Shown in pieces: positions 55,113-62,481 of a stretch of DNA of 64,000 nt; position 1 is the stretch's first letter; every line of letters starts with the position of its first letter. The stretch spans positions 1-64,000 of the forward strand of contig JADKCL010000023.1 in the NCBI GenBank assembly GCA_016718825.1. Reading direction: 5' to 3'. The position numbers and the translations under genes were made by a program. The stretch is from Bacteroidota bacterium (GTDB lineage: Bacteria > Bacteroidota > Bacteroidia > J057 > JADKCL01). The notes below the pieces were generated by a model. It had not been told where the DNA came from. It ran no database searches and was given only the letters and a program-made list of their open reading frames with translations.

Positions 55113-56086
55113 CGCGTGGCCACGATCGTATAAGATTCATCAACGTCCTGGGAGAGAACATCTTTCAGCCACATGACTGCATTTTTTCCAAACATCTTCC
55201 GGGCGAAGCTGTACAGGGCCCTTGGCCGGAAAATCTCGGCGCTCACATCAGACACCTTCACCCAACCAATCCGACGAATAAACAAACGGTCCTCCACTTT
55301 GCTCAAAGCTTGGGCCGCAGTCATTTTCATCGTTCTAACCGGCTCCGTGGACCATGGAGAAGCGTAGATCTGAACCTCCGTCGTACTTGTTACCAACGGA
55401 AAATCGCTGACAACTTCCTCCAATAATTGACGGCTTTTGATTTTCTGAATACTGATATGCTTGAAACCGTTCTGCTTGAGGATCACCTCCATAAAGGTGG
55501 CATTCGGAAGGAACATCAAATCCATTTCAGGGCTGTGGACATACTGCAAATAGGGCACACCTTCCTTTTTCCGAATCAGTCCATCCCGGATGATCAATCG
55601 TTCATTGCAGACACTTGAGACAGAATTGATGGCTGTAGGAAGGTCTGTGAGCCAATTCATGACGTCTGCAAAAAGCACCACATCAAACGATTGGTTCAGT
55701 GTTCCCAAATCAAACAAACTCAACGGCTTGAACTCCACTTTTGAATTTAATGCCGCCTTGGCAATGGCGCAACCCGTTGGACTCCAGCCAGAAGTATGTT
55801 TCAAATCGGCGCCTTCTTTGTATAAGTCGATCCCTAAAACCGACCTTGCTCCAATACGCTCACTGTGAAAGGAATTGATCCCATCGTTGGAACCGATATC
55901 AAGCACGGATTTACCCTTCAAGTCGTTAGGGAAGTTGGATAGGTTCCAATAATTATCACTCAGATAACCAGGTGTTGAAAAGCCTTCCCGGATTGGAATT
56001 CTATGTCTCCAATCATGGTAAGTCAAAATATCATCAAACTCCCCTTGGCTGACTTTCGTCTCGATTTTATCGTATATGGTCGTCAT
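55109..56086 (-). CDS. CmoB-like SAM-dependent methyltransferase (DUF1698 type)
   Basis: This 325-residue protein has the SAM motif KSVLDIGSNDGINSFHSERI (about 58-77) and later FDVVLFADVMNWLTDLPTAI (motif II). The N-terminal YWNLSNFPNDLKGKSVLDIG step, like W...W, resembles tRNA-U34 carboxymethyltransferase CmoB and related DUF1698 proteins. True CmoB occurs mainly in Proteobacteria, so an O- or C-methyltransferase acting on another substrate is likelier here. It stands alone and ends four bases inside the dinB stop region. Confidence 0.68.
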   Translation of the reverse strand: MTTIYDKIETKVSQGEFDDILTYHDWRHRIPIREGFSTPGYLSDNYWNLSNFPNDLKGKSVLDIGSNDGINSFHSERIGARSVLGIDLYKEGADLKHTSGWSPTGCAIAKAALNSKVEFKPLSLFDLGTLNQSFDVVLFADVMNWLTDLPTAINSVSSVCNERLIIRDGLIRKKEGVPYLQYVHSPEMDLMFLPNATFMEVILKQNGFKHISIQKIKSRQLLEEVVSDFPLVTSTTEVQIYASPWSTEPVRTMKMTAAQALSKVEDRLFIRRIGWVKVSDVSAEIFRPRALYSFARKMFGKNAVMWLKDVLSQDVDESYTIVATR

Positions 56087-56318
56087 CCGATCACTTTTCG
56101 CAAAAGCTTCTTTTTCAACGCTTTGATTCGACTATGCATATCAATGACTTCATGCCATCCTGATTCAGGGCCAAATTTGAAAAATTGTTGGGCAATTGCC
56201 TAATTCAAACCAGCTCTAATCCGATTTTAATCTACGAATGTAAATTTTTTTTGGATCATTGCCTTGCAGAAAAGGGCAAGTTTTTCTTTCCATCCCACCA
56301 ATTGGCTAAATTCATCCC

Positions 56319-56990
56319 ATGATGGAGAATTTTTTGAGGTACGCTGCAACGGTTTCCGGCGAGCTATTGGATGTGCACATCAAGGGTAAAAGTCTGCCTC
56401 GGATCAACTTGTCCGTTGAGAATCCAGCAAATGTGGGAAGCCATCTCTTTGAATTTGCGGCTTTGGAGGCGTATGTTCGGCGATGCATGGAAGAAACCGG
56501 CTCAAATCTACTCTGGGGCGGGTATTTGGAACGCCGGGCGCTGTATCGCGCGAGCCCATTGTTTCAAGAGGAGAAAAACCCAAGAGACATCCATCTTGGC
56601 CTTGATTTCTGGACGGCTGCCGGCTCCACCGTGTATGCTCCCTTGGCAGGAACCATACACAGTTTCCAGGATAACAATGCATTCAAGGATTACGGGCCCA
56701 CAGTGATCCTGAGACATGAACTCCAGGGAAAGGTCTTCCACACGCTTTATGGCCATCTCTCAAGAACTTCCCTTGAGGCACTGGAAATCGGCCAAACGAT
56801 CCAAAAAGGGCAACGCATTGGCTGGCTCGGCAATTCAGCGGAGAATGGAAATTGGCCACCCCACCTGCATTTTCAAATCATCATGGACATGCAAGACTAC
56901 GCAGGAGATTACCCTGGCGTTTGTGCCTTTACGGAAGTGGAGCAATATGCCAGCAATTGCCCGGATCCAAGTCTTCTACTCGGGCTTTGA
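56319..56990 (+). CDS. M23-family metallopeptidase-like protein
   Basis: This 223-residue protein has a LytM/M23 domain in its C-terminal half. Zinc ligands are expected in DIHLGLDF (His and Asp, about 90-97) and PPHLHFQI (about 183-190), with TLYGHLS supplying the catalytic His. The family cuts peptidoglycan cross-links or pentaglycine. No signal peptide or LysM repeat was found, so a cytoplasmic or non-classical location is possible. The N-terminal 80 residues have no recognised domain. A double ATG marks the start; the second is equally possible. Confidence 0.75.
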   Translation: MMENFLRYAATVSGELLDVHIKGKSLPRINLSVENPANVGSHLFEFAALEAYVRRCMEETGSNLLWGGYLERRALYRASPLFQEEKNPRDIHLGLDFWTAAGSTVYAPLAGTIHSFQDNNAFKDYGPTVILRHELQGKVFHTLYGHLSRTSLEALEIGQTIQKGQRIGWLGNSAENGNWPPHLHFQIIMDMQDYAGDYPGVCAFTEVEQYASNCPDPSLLLGL

Positions 56991-57012
56991 ATGGAGAATT
57001 GAGAATTGAGAA

Positions 57013-57137
<125 letters not shown>

Positions 57138-57145
57138 TTGATCGC

Positions 57146-57199
57146 TGAAAATTGAAAATGGAGAACGCATGGGAATGCATTCTCCATTTTCAATTTTCA
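57146..57199. terminator. Long stem-loop, shared terminator of M23 and asnS genes
   Basis: TGAAAATTGAAAATGGAGAA (57146-57165) is perfectly complementary to 57180-57199, and the inner GCAT/ATGC adds four pairs with one mismatch between, giving a stem of about 24 bp and a GGGA loop. It separates convergent genes, and the arms provide A and T tracts for both strands. The arms again consist of the GAAAATGGAGAA dispersed repeat. Confidence 0.8.
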
Positions 57200-57207
57200 A
57201 TTCTCCA

Positions 57208-58605
57208 TTAAAAAATGACGTTGTTGGGCGTACGTGGGTACGGGATCACGTCGCGGATGTTTTTCATTCCGGTGAGGTACATGACGGCGCGTTCGAAGCC
57301 GAGGCCGAAGCCTGCGTGTGGGAAGGTGCCGAAGCGGCGCAGGTCCAGATAACCTTCGTAGGTCGCGGGATCCAAGCCATGGTGCTTCATCATCGCCAAC
57401 AGGTTGTCCAAACGCTCTTCACGTTGGCTACCGCCAATGATTTCGCCGATGCCGGGCACCAACAAGTCCATCGCACGAACCGTTTTGCCGTCCTCGTTCA
57501 GGCGCATATAAAAGGCCTTGATTTCCTTCGGATAATCCGTCACAAAAACGGGCTTCTTGAAATGTTCCTCCGCCAGGAAACGCTCATGCTCGGTTTGGAG
57601 GTTAATGCCCCATTCCGGCTTGTATTCGAAGTTTTTGTTGGCCTTTTTCAGAATTTCAATGGCCGTGGTGTAGGTGATCTGCTCAAATTCGTTGTCGAGA
57701 ATGTTGCGCAAACGTCCCAAAAGGCCTTTGTCGACCCATTCGTTGAAGAATTCCATCTCTTCAGGCGCCTTTTCCAAGACATAGTTGAAGATGTACTTGA
57801 TCATGTCTTCGGCCAAGGCCTTGTCTGCCTCCAAGTCGCCAAAGGCAATCTCGGGTTCGATCATCCAAAACTCGTTGGCATGCTTGGGCGTGTTGGAATT
57901 CTCTGCGCGGAAGGTCGGCCCAAAGGTATAGACGTTGCGGAACGGCACACAAAATGGCTCCACGTTGAGTTGACCACTCACGGTCAAATAGCCGCGGGTA
58001 CCGAGCAATTCTTCGCTCCATACCACGTTGCCTTCCTTGTCGTATTTGTAGTCCTTGGGTTCGATGGTGCTGATGCGGAACAATTCTCCGGCACCCTCTG
58101 CATCTGCGCTTGTAATAATAGGTGTATGCACGTACACGAAGTCACGCTCCTGAAAGAAGGTGTGGATCGCATGCGCGAGCAAGGACCGCACGCGGAACAC
58201 GGCCATGAAGGTGTTGGTGCGCACGCGCATGTGCGGAATTTCCCGGAGGAACTCCATCGTCATGCGCTTGTTCTGGATCGGGTTGCTCAGATCTGCAAGC
58301 CCTTCGATTACAATTTCATGGGCGTCGATGTCATGGGCTTGGCCTTTGCCTTCGGAAACCTGCAAAACACCACGGACCGTGATCGACGAACCAAGGCTTG
58401 CCCTTGCGATTTCATCAAAGTTGGGCAGCGTATTTTTGGCGACGACCTGCATATTGCTGTAAAATGTGCCGTCGTTGAAGGCCAAAAATGCGACGTCTTT
58501 CTGGTCGCGGCTACCGCGGATCCAACCTTTGACTTCGATGGGTTTTCCGAGAAGCGTCTCTGGCTTCCGGTACATGTCTTTGACTCTAGCTGCCTCGTAT
58601 TGCAT
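57208..58605 (-). CDS. asnS: Asparagine-tRNA ligase
   Basis: This 465-residue protein is a class IIb aminoacyl-tRNA synthetase. The N-terminal OB-fold (residues 15-115) begins IEVKGWIRGSRDQKDVAFLA. Motif 2 is FRAENSNTPKHANEFWMIEP (about 226-245), with ELLGTRGYLTVSGQLNVE just before it, and motif 3 is GFGLGFERAVMYLTG near the end. The Asn-specific, rather than Asp or Lys, assignment follows GLDPATYEGYLDLRRFGTFPH, typical of AsnS. ATG 58605 (MQYEAARVKDM) is used; the open frame extends 27 codons further, but those residues are not family-like. Confidence 0.95.
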   Translation of the reverse strand: MQYEAARVKDMYRKPETLLGKPIEVKGWIRGSRDQKDVAFLAFNDGTFYSNMQVVAKNTLPNFDEIARASLGSSITVRGVLQVSEGKGQAHDIDAHEIVIEGLADLSNPIQNKRMTMEFLREIPHMRVRTNTFMAVFRVRSLLAHAIHTFFQERDFVYVHTPIITSADAEGAGELFRISTIEPKDYKYDKEGNVVWSEELLGTRGYLTVSGQLNVEPFCVPFRNVYTFGPTFRAENSNTPKHANEFWMIEPEIAFGDLEADKALAEDMIKYIFNYVLEKAPEEMEFFNEWVDKGLLGRLRNILDNEFEQITYTTAIEILKKANKNFEYKPEWGINLQTEHERFLAEEHFKKPVFVTDYPKEIKAFYMRLNEDGKTVRAMDLLVPGIGEIIGGSQREERLDNLLAMMKHHGLDPATYEGYLDLRRFGTFPHAGFGLGFERAVMYLTGMKNIRDVIPYPRTPNNVIF

Positions 58606-58689
58606 CGTCTTGTTTTGAAAAATTCCGCGCAAAAATAGCGAATAATCTGACGAATTAGATGTCATTGTGAGCAATCCTGAATACAAATC

Positions 58690-59094
58690 TCACATCGGCA
58701 GCCCCTTGTCCTTGAGGTGGTCTTTGATTTTCTGCAGCTTGATTTTGGCAAAAGCCAAACTTCGACGGTTGCTTGCCTCAAATAAGACGGGATCAAAGAA
58801 GCCATCATAGCGCGCCTGCCTTGATGCAGAGTAAAGACTTGCGTAATTGTTTGCACATGCCATGTCAACATCAAGATTCGGAACCGAAGCGCCTTGGTTG
58901 CTCATGGCAATCCCTAGTTCCTTGTGTGAACCACCAACATTTACTCCGGTGTTAACAGCATACGCACGCAGCAGATGAAGGGCCGCATAAAACACCAACG
59001 TCACTTTCCAATCATTGTATTGAGTTGGAAACTGATATTCCAAATGAGATAGCAACGACTCATTGTGAGCCGCCTGCTTCAAATGATTGTCCAT
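58690..59094 (-). CDS. HEPN-like small protein
   Basis: This 134-residue all-helical protein has DWKVTLVFYAALHLLRAYAV (about 28-47) and GGSHKELGIAM (54-64), which resemble the HEPN core helix (W..A..YYA..H...A) and the following loop with His. The strict RNase motif R-x4-6-H is not clearly present, so catalysis is uncertain. It ends four bases after the upstream gene on the same strand. Small HEPN proteins commonly act in toxin-antitoxin and other defence loci; this assignment is provisional. Confidence 0.5.
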   Translation of the reverse strand: MDNHLKQAAHNESLLSHLEYQFPTQYNDWKVTLVFYAALHLLRAYAVNTGVNVGGSHKELGIAMSNQGASVPNLDVDMACANNYASLYSASRQARYDGFFDPVLFEASNRRSLAFAKIKLQKIKDHLKDKGLPM

Positions 59095-59098
59095 AAAA

Positions 59099-59596
59099 TC
59101 AGAGGATGGAAATTTTGTTTGCTGGTAATAGCGCGATTTCGGTCTCCTGAATCACATTAAAACGAACGGCGTAGACGTCAGCAAGGTCGGATTGATGGTA
59201 TTTGACGAGAAACGAATGCACCTGATCCCAAGTCGCCTCTGTTTCATCTGCCAAAATCAAATAATAGTCCAGCATCAATGCGTTGAGTGGAACCAAGTAG
59301 GCCTCGACCACGAGATTCGCATTCTTCAACAGGTGAGATTTGAACACATGGTGGAGCAATGACAATGCAGTCCTATTCACAGACAAGGCAACATTCATCA
59401 CGTTTTGAAAGGGATCTTCGATATCCTTTTCCAGCTCTTTGATCAGGGCAGTCTTCGCTCCAAGCTCAATCAAAGCATTGCTTTTCTGCACCTCATCCAG
59501 TTGATCTTGGAGATGCGTCTCCAACAAAAACAAGATTGCCTTGATTTGCTCATCCTTCTTTTTTTCGTCAGTGGCCTTTTCTGGGCTGGTTTTCAT
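59099..59596 (-). CDS. Helical protein of unknown function, upstream partner of the HEPN-like gene
   Basis: This 165-residue protein starts MKTSPEKATDEKKKDEQIKA and is predicted all-helical with a charged N-terminus, a hydrophobic segment (LVVEAYLVPLNALMLDYYLI) and a C-terminal part rich in acidic residues. Its stop is four bases ahead of the next start, implying one transcript. No nucleotidyltransferase (MNT) motif is seen, so this is not the usual MNT-HEPN pair. ATG 59596 is preferred over an upstream start, as the extra residues are not helical-like. Function unknown. Confidence 0.5.
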   Translation of the reverse strand: MKTSPEKATDEKKKDEQIKAILFLLETHLQDQLDEVQKSNALIELGAKTALIKELEKDIEDPFQNVMNVALSVNRTALSLLHHVFKSHLLKNANLVVEAYLVPLNALMLDYYLILADETEATWDQVHSFLVKYHQSDLADVYAVRFNVIQETEIALLPANKISIL

Positions 59597-59922
59597 CGTT
59601 GTTGTTTTCTTAAGCTTTATGAATTCAATGACCACCACTTACAGTACAAATATAGTGCATTTTGCTGATTTTGTTAGACAATTACGCAAAACTTCGATAC
59701 TATTTTTCTATTTGAACGGATGACAAAGGTAGAGCCTGAAGAAGTTGATGCGCGTTTAGCCACCCACTGATCCAACTTTGAGCACGCTTCGTACCTCTTA
59801 GTGAAATGCTTGAATCCTTCTAACAATAAGAAACGCCCTCCTAACAATTATCCCATTCGATGAAAAACCCATTCCTGACGATAAAAAAATGCTAAATTCC
59901 ATCCCACAATCGCGTTGCATTT
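59597..59922. other. Intergenic region without recognised genes
   Basis: 326 bases, AT-rich, presumed to hold divergent promoters for the HEPN-like pair and the MFS gene. CTAACAATAAGAAACGCCC and CCTAACAATTATCC are near-direct repeats about 20 bases apart (59820-59850). No ORF or RNA gene was recognised. Confidence 0.5.
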
Positions 59923-61056
59923 ATGAATACGAGAACTGCTGAAATTCGCTGGTCGGTGATTACCAGCTTGTTGTTTTTGGATTTGGCCATTCTGATCTCC
60001 TGGTTTGCCTACCATGGCTACCAAGGAGAATTGCTGACCAAGTTTGGGGTCATCCGCCCGGGAGTGGTGCACGATGCCCTCTGGTTGGTGATTTTGCAGG
60101 GGTTTATCCTGTTCATCACCCCTCCCATCGCCGGTTTGGCCGCTGACCGACTGATGAAAAAACGCGGAAATCTGCTTCCTGTCGTGAACATCGGCATCAA
60201 TTTCGTGTCGATGGTCTTCATGGTTGTGGCGGTGACCATTTCGATACAAGAGCCGAGTGCATTTCTGAAGTTGATTTTCCCCATCATGGTGGCGCTTTGG
60301 CTGATCTCCATGAACATCTTTCACAGCCCGGCGATCTCCACGATCGAGACGTATGTCCCGGAAAACAAATTGCCGATCGTCATTTCGATTTTCGCCATTC
60401 TTGCCGATTTGATTGCGGCAACGGATCCGATCCTGACCGATTTGATTGAAAAAATCAGTGCGCCGATCACATTTGCCGTCGGTGGTGCCCTTGTTTTTGT
60501 GACTGGGCTTTGGTTCAGTAGAGCTGCGAAGAAAATGCAAGTTCAGGAGGGCGAATCACCGGCGGCTGTTTCAAGCACAAAAAAGACCAATTTCCCGGTC
60601 GTCTTCCTGCTCGGCCTCGTCGTCGGCGCTGCAACCACCTGCTTTTTCAAGTATTTTCCGCTGTGGATGGATGCCAAACATACGGATGTCGCCGCGCTTG
60701 TCGGGCTTGATCCAGCGGTATTTACATCCATTCTGATTGCAGGCGCTGCCGTTTTGTCCTTTCCGCTGGGCTTACTCGCCTCCAAGTTTGGAACCAAAAG
60801 AATGGCGATTGCGTCCGCGATCGTTTGCGCGGCCATCATCTCCGGGGTCATGACGAGCCATGGCACGCCTGCTTTGATTCTCTTCTGCTTGTATCCCTTG
60901 GCATTCGCAGCTGCAACGGTTTCGTTCCTGCCCATCGCGTTTTCGCAATTGGAAAAGCGCCATCTCGTGCTGGGAATCGGCATTTTCTTTTCGGGCGTGG
61001 AATTGTTGAGCAGTGTGGTGGATGTGATCAATGTGGCAGGGGCGCCGGTGCCGTGA
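59923..61056 (+). CDS. MFS transporter
   Basis: This 377-residue protein has about 11-12 membrane helices. The loop GLAADRLMKKRGNLLP between helices 2 and 3 matches the MFS motif A (G-x-x-x-D-R-x-G-R-R), and the counterpart in the second half is LASKFGTKRMAIAS. A cytoplasmic segment between halves (residues 190-215) is Lys- and Ser-rich. Substrate unknown. The start ATG lies in a CATTTATG context; no alternative fits the first helix better. An intrinsic terminator follows at once. Confidence 0.72.
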   Translation: MNTRTAEIRWSVITSLLFLDLAILISWFAYHGYQGELLTKFGVIRPGVVHDALWLVILQGFILFITPPIAGLAADRLMKKRGNLLPVVNIGINFVSMVFMVVAVTISIQEPSAFLKLIFPIMVALWLISMNIFHSPAISTIETYVPENKLPIVISIFAILADLIAATDPILTDLIEKISAPITFAVGGALVFVTGLWFSRAAKKMQVQEGESPAAVSSTKKTNFPVVFLLGLVVGAATTCFFKYFPLWMDAKHTDVAALVGLDPAVFTSILIAGAAVLSFPLGLLASKFGTKRMAIASAIVCAAIISGVMTSHGTPALILFCLYPLAFAAATVSFLPIAFSQLEKRHLVLGIGIFFSGVELLSSVVDVINVAGAPVP

Positions 61057-61068
61057 CCTCTCCCCCAA

Positions 61069-61109
61069 CCCCCTCTCCATCGCTTCGCTTCTGGAGAGGG
61101 GGCTTTTTC
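61069..61109 (+). terminator. Terminator built from a C/G-rich palindromic repeat
   Basis: A perfect 10-bp stem (CCCCCTCTCC with GGAGAGGGGG, 14-base loop ATCGCTTCGCTTCT) is followed by CTTTTTCTTC. It is 12 bases past the MFS stop. The loop is the reverse complement of the loop of the two repeats at 61203 and 61264. Confidence 0.8.
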
Positions 61110-61202
61110 TTCAGCAAGAAGGCAAAATCATCCTAGAATCTTTGCATTCGCCGATGACCAAACAAAAGGCTTATCAACCGGTAGAATTACGATTTCCATT
61201 AC

Positions 61203-61308
61203 CCCCTCCCCAAAAGCGAAGCGATGGGGAGGGCCGGGGAGAGGAAAATCAAAATTCGTCTTAGCCCCCTCCCCAAAAGCGAAGCGATGGGGAGGGCTGG
61301 GGAGAGGA
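61203..61308. repeat. Two copies of a palindromic repeat (CCCTCCCC / GGGGAGGG)
   Basis: Copies at 61203-61244 and 61264-61308 share CCCCCTCCCCAAAAGCGAAG then CGATGGGGAGGG and a trailing GGGGAGAGGA. Each forms an 8-bp stem with the loop AAAAGCGAAGCGAT. They match the terminator repeat at 61069 in inverse orientation. The element family is typical of Bacteroidota intergenic palindromes. Confidence 0.82.
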
Positions 61309-61322
61309 CGCTAAAAAGCCGT

Positions 61323-61712
61323 TTACCATCGCTTGACCCGCGTCCTCAGCACCGCCAAAATCCTTCCAAGCAATTCATCCAGATTCTCCAAATCCTCATT
61401 CTTGAACCGAATCACAACTATCCCCAGCCGACTGATCAACGCATCGCGAACCTGGTCGTAGTCCTTGCTGAAATCATGGATTTTGCCATCCAACTCAATC
61501 GCAACTTTGCACGCTGGGCAATAAAAATCGGGAATGAAGAAAAGCCGACGCCCATCGGCTTCGTCATAGTAGACGAATTCCTGCCGACGAAATTTGTAAC
61601 CTTCGAGTTTATGGTTTCGCAACGCCTGCCAGAGCACTTTTTCGGCGGGCGTTGCCTGCTGCCGCAGCTTTCGCAACAACTCGGTGACGTTGGTATAAGG
61701 TGGTCTGCCCAC
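61323..61712 (-). CDS. DUF559 (Vsr/PD-(D/E)XK-like) endonuclease domain protein
   Basis: This 129-residue protein has the DUF559 layout: ATPAEKVLWQALRNHKLEGY near the N-terminus, FRRQEFVYYDEADGRRLFFI, PDFYCPACKVAIELDGKIHD with the D-x-n-E-x-D active-site acids (Asp of IPDFY and Glu of IELDG), and IVVIRFKNEDLE at the end. The fold is that of very-short-patch repair endonucleases and restriction enzymes. The free-standing form is common in Bacteroidota and of unknown role, perhaps DNA repair or defence. It is 16 bases upstream of the FKBP stop on the same strand. Confidence 0.85.
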   Translation of the reverse strand: MGRPPYTNVTELLRKLRQQATPAEKVLWQALRNHKLEGYKFRRQEFVYYDEADGRRLFFIPDFYCPACKVAIELDGKIHDFSKDYDQVRDALISRLGIVVIRFKNEDLENLDELLGRILAVLRTRVKRW

Positions 61713-61728
61713 TTTCTCTGTCTCCCCC

Positions 61729-62343
61729 TCAATTCAAATCCACCAGCTTGATCCGAAACAACAAATCGGAAAACGGTGGAATCTCACCGGCGACATTGGG
61801 GCCGTAGGCCAATTCGCAGGGAATCCAGAAATAGCCCTCCTGCCCTACTTTGAGCATTTCCACGGCGCGGTCAAAGCCCGGGACGACTTCGTTCATCTGA
61901 AATCGGAACCGGAACGGCTTCTTGGAGCCAAAGTTGCCATCAAACACGGTTCCGTCTTGGAGGCAGCCTTCGTAGAATACGCCCACACGTTCGCCTTGGC
62001 GCGGAGCGGGTGCATTGGTTTGGGCCTGACCTGCAATCAATTGAAAGCCAAAACCATCCTCCTCCATCGTCAGGTTCAACGGCGGAAATTCGTTGCGTTT
62101 GCGTTTGGCATCCATCCTCACATCATCGATCAACAGCCCCTGATCGTCCCAGGTGCGGAAGGATTGCAAAACCCCCTTTTCGTCATGCACGACCTCGGCC
62201 TTGATTTGATCATTTTGATCCTTCCAAACGTGACGGCCGATTTTGATGCGGTCGTTGGTTTCGCCTTCGTGGGAAATCTGGGCGCATGCAAAAAACGGGA
62301 CCATCGCAAACAGCAGGGCAATAAGGATCGATTTTGATTTCAT
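61729..62343 (-). CDS. FKBP-type peptidyl-prolyl isomerase, secreted
   Basis: This 204-residue protein has a signal peptide (MKSKSILIALLFAMVPFFAC, possibly a lipobox) and an N-terminal part of about 80 residues without a known domain (IKIGRHVWKDQNDQIKAEVV). The FKBP domain is in the C-terminal half: GERVGVFYEGCLQDGTVFDG, FQMNEVVPGFDRAVEMLKVG, EGYFWIPCELAYGP, and final DLLFRIKLVDLN. It catalyses proline isomerisation during folding in the periplasm or at the outer membrane. ATG 62343 fits the signal peptide; the longer open frame upstream (to 63327) overlaps the lipoprotein hydrolase on the other strand and is not coding. Confidence 0.87.
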   Translation of the reverse strand: MKSKSILIALLFAMVPFFACAQISHEGETNDRIKIGRHVWKDQNDQIKAEVVHDEKGVLQSFRTWDDQGLLIDDVRMDAKRKRNEFPPLNLTMEEDGFGFQLIAGQAQTNAPAPRQGERVGVFYEGCLQDGTVFDGNFGSKKPFRFRFQMNEVVPGFDRAVEMLKVGQEGYFWIPCELAYGPNVAGEIPPFSDLLFRIKLVDLN

Positions 62344-62481
62344 GGCATTGAAATTACAAATTCCACCTGAATTCGAATGAAAATTGCCAGAACGGAAAGA
62401 CGATTCGAAGCCGCCCCAAATGTGCAATTTGCTTCTTCCCTGCATCCTAACCATATTCACCCGTTGAAATTGAGTCCCAAC

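Noticed and set aside
57169..58638. 489-codon open frame on the plus strand opposite asnS
   Set aside because: It is the mirror frame of a clear synthetase gene; its protein has no motif and is biased as antisense frames are.
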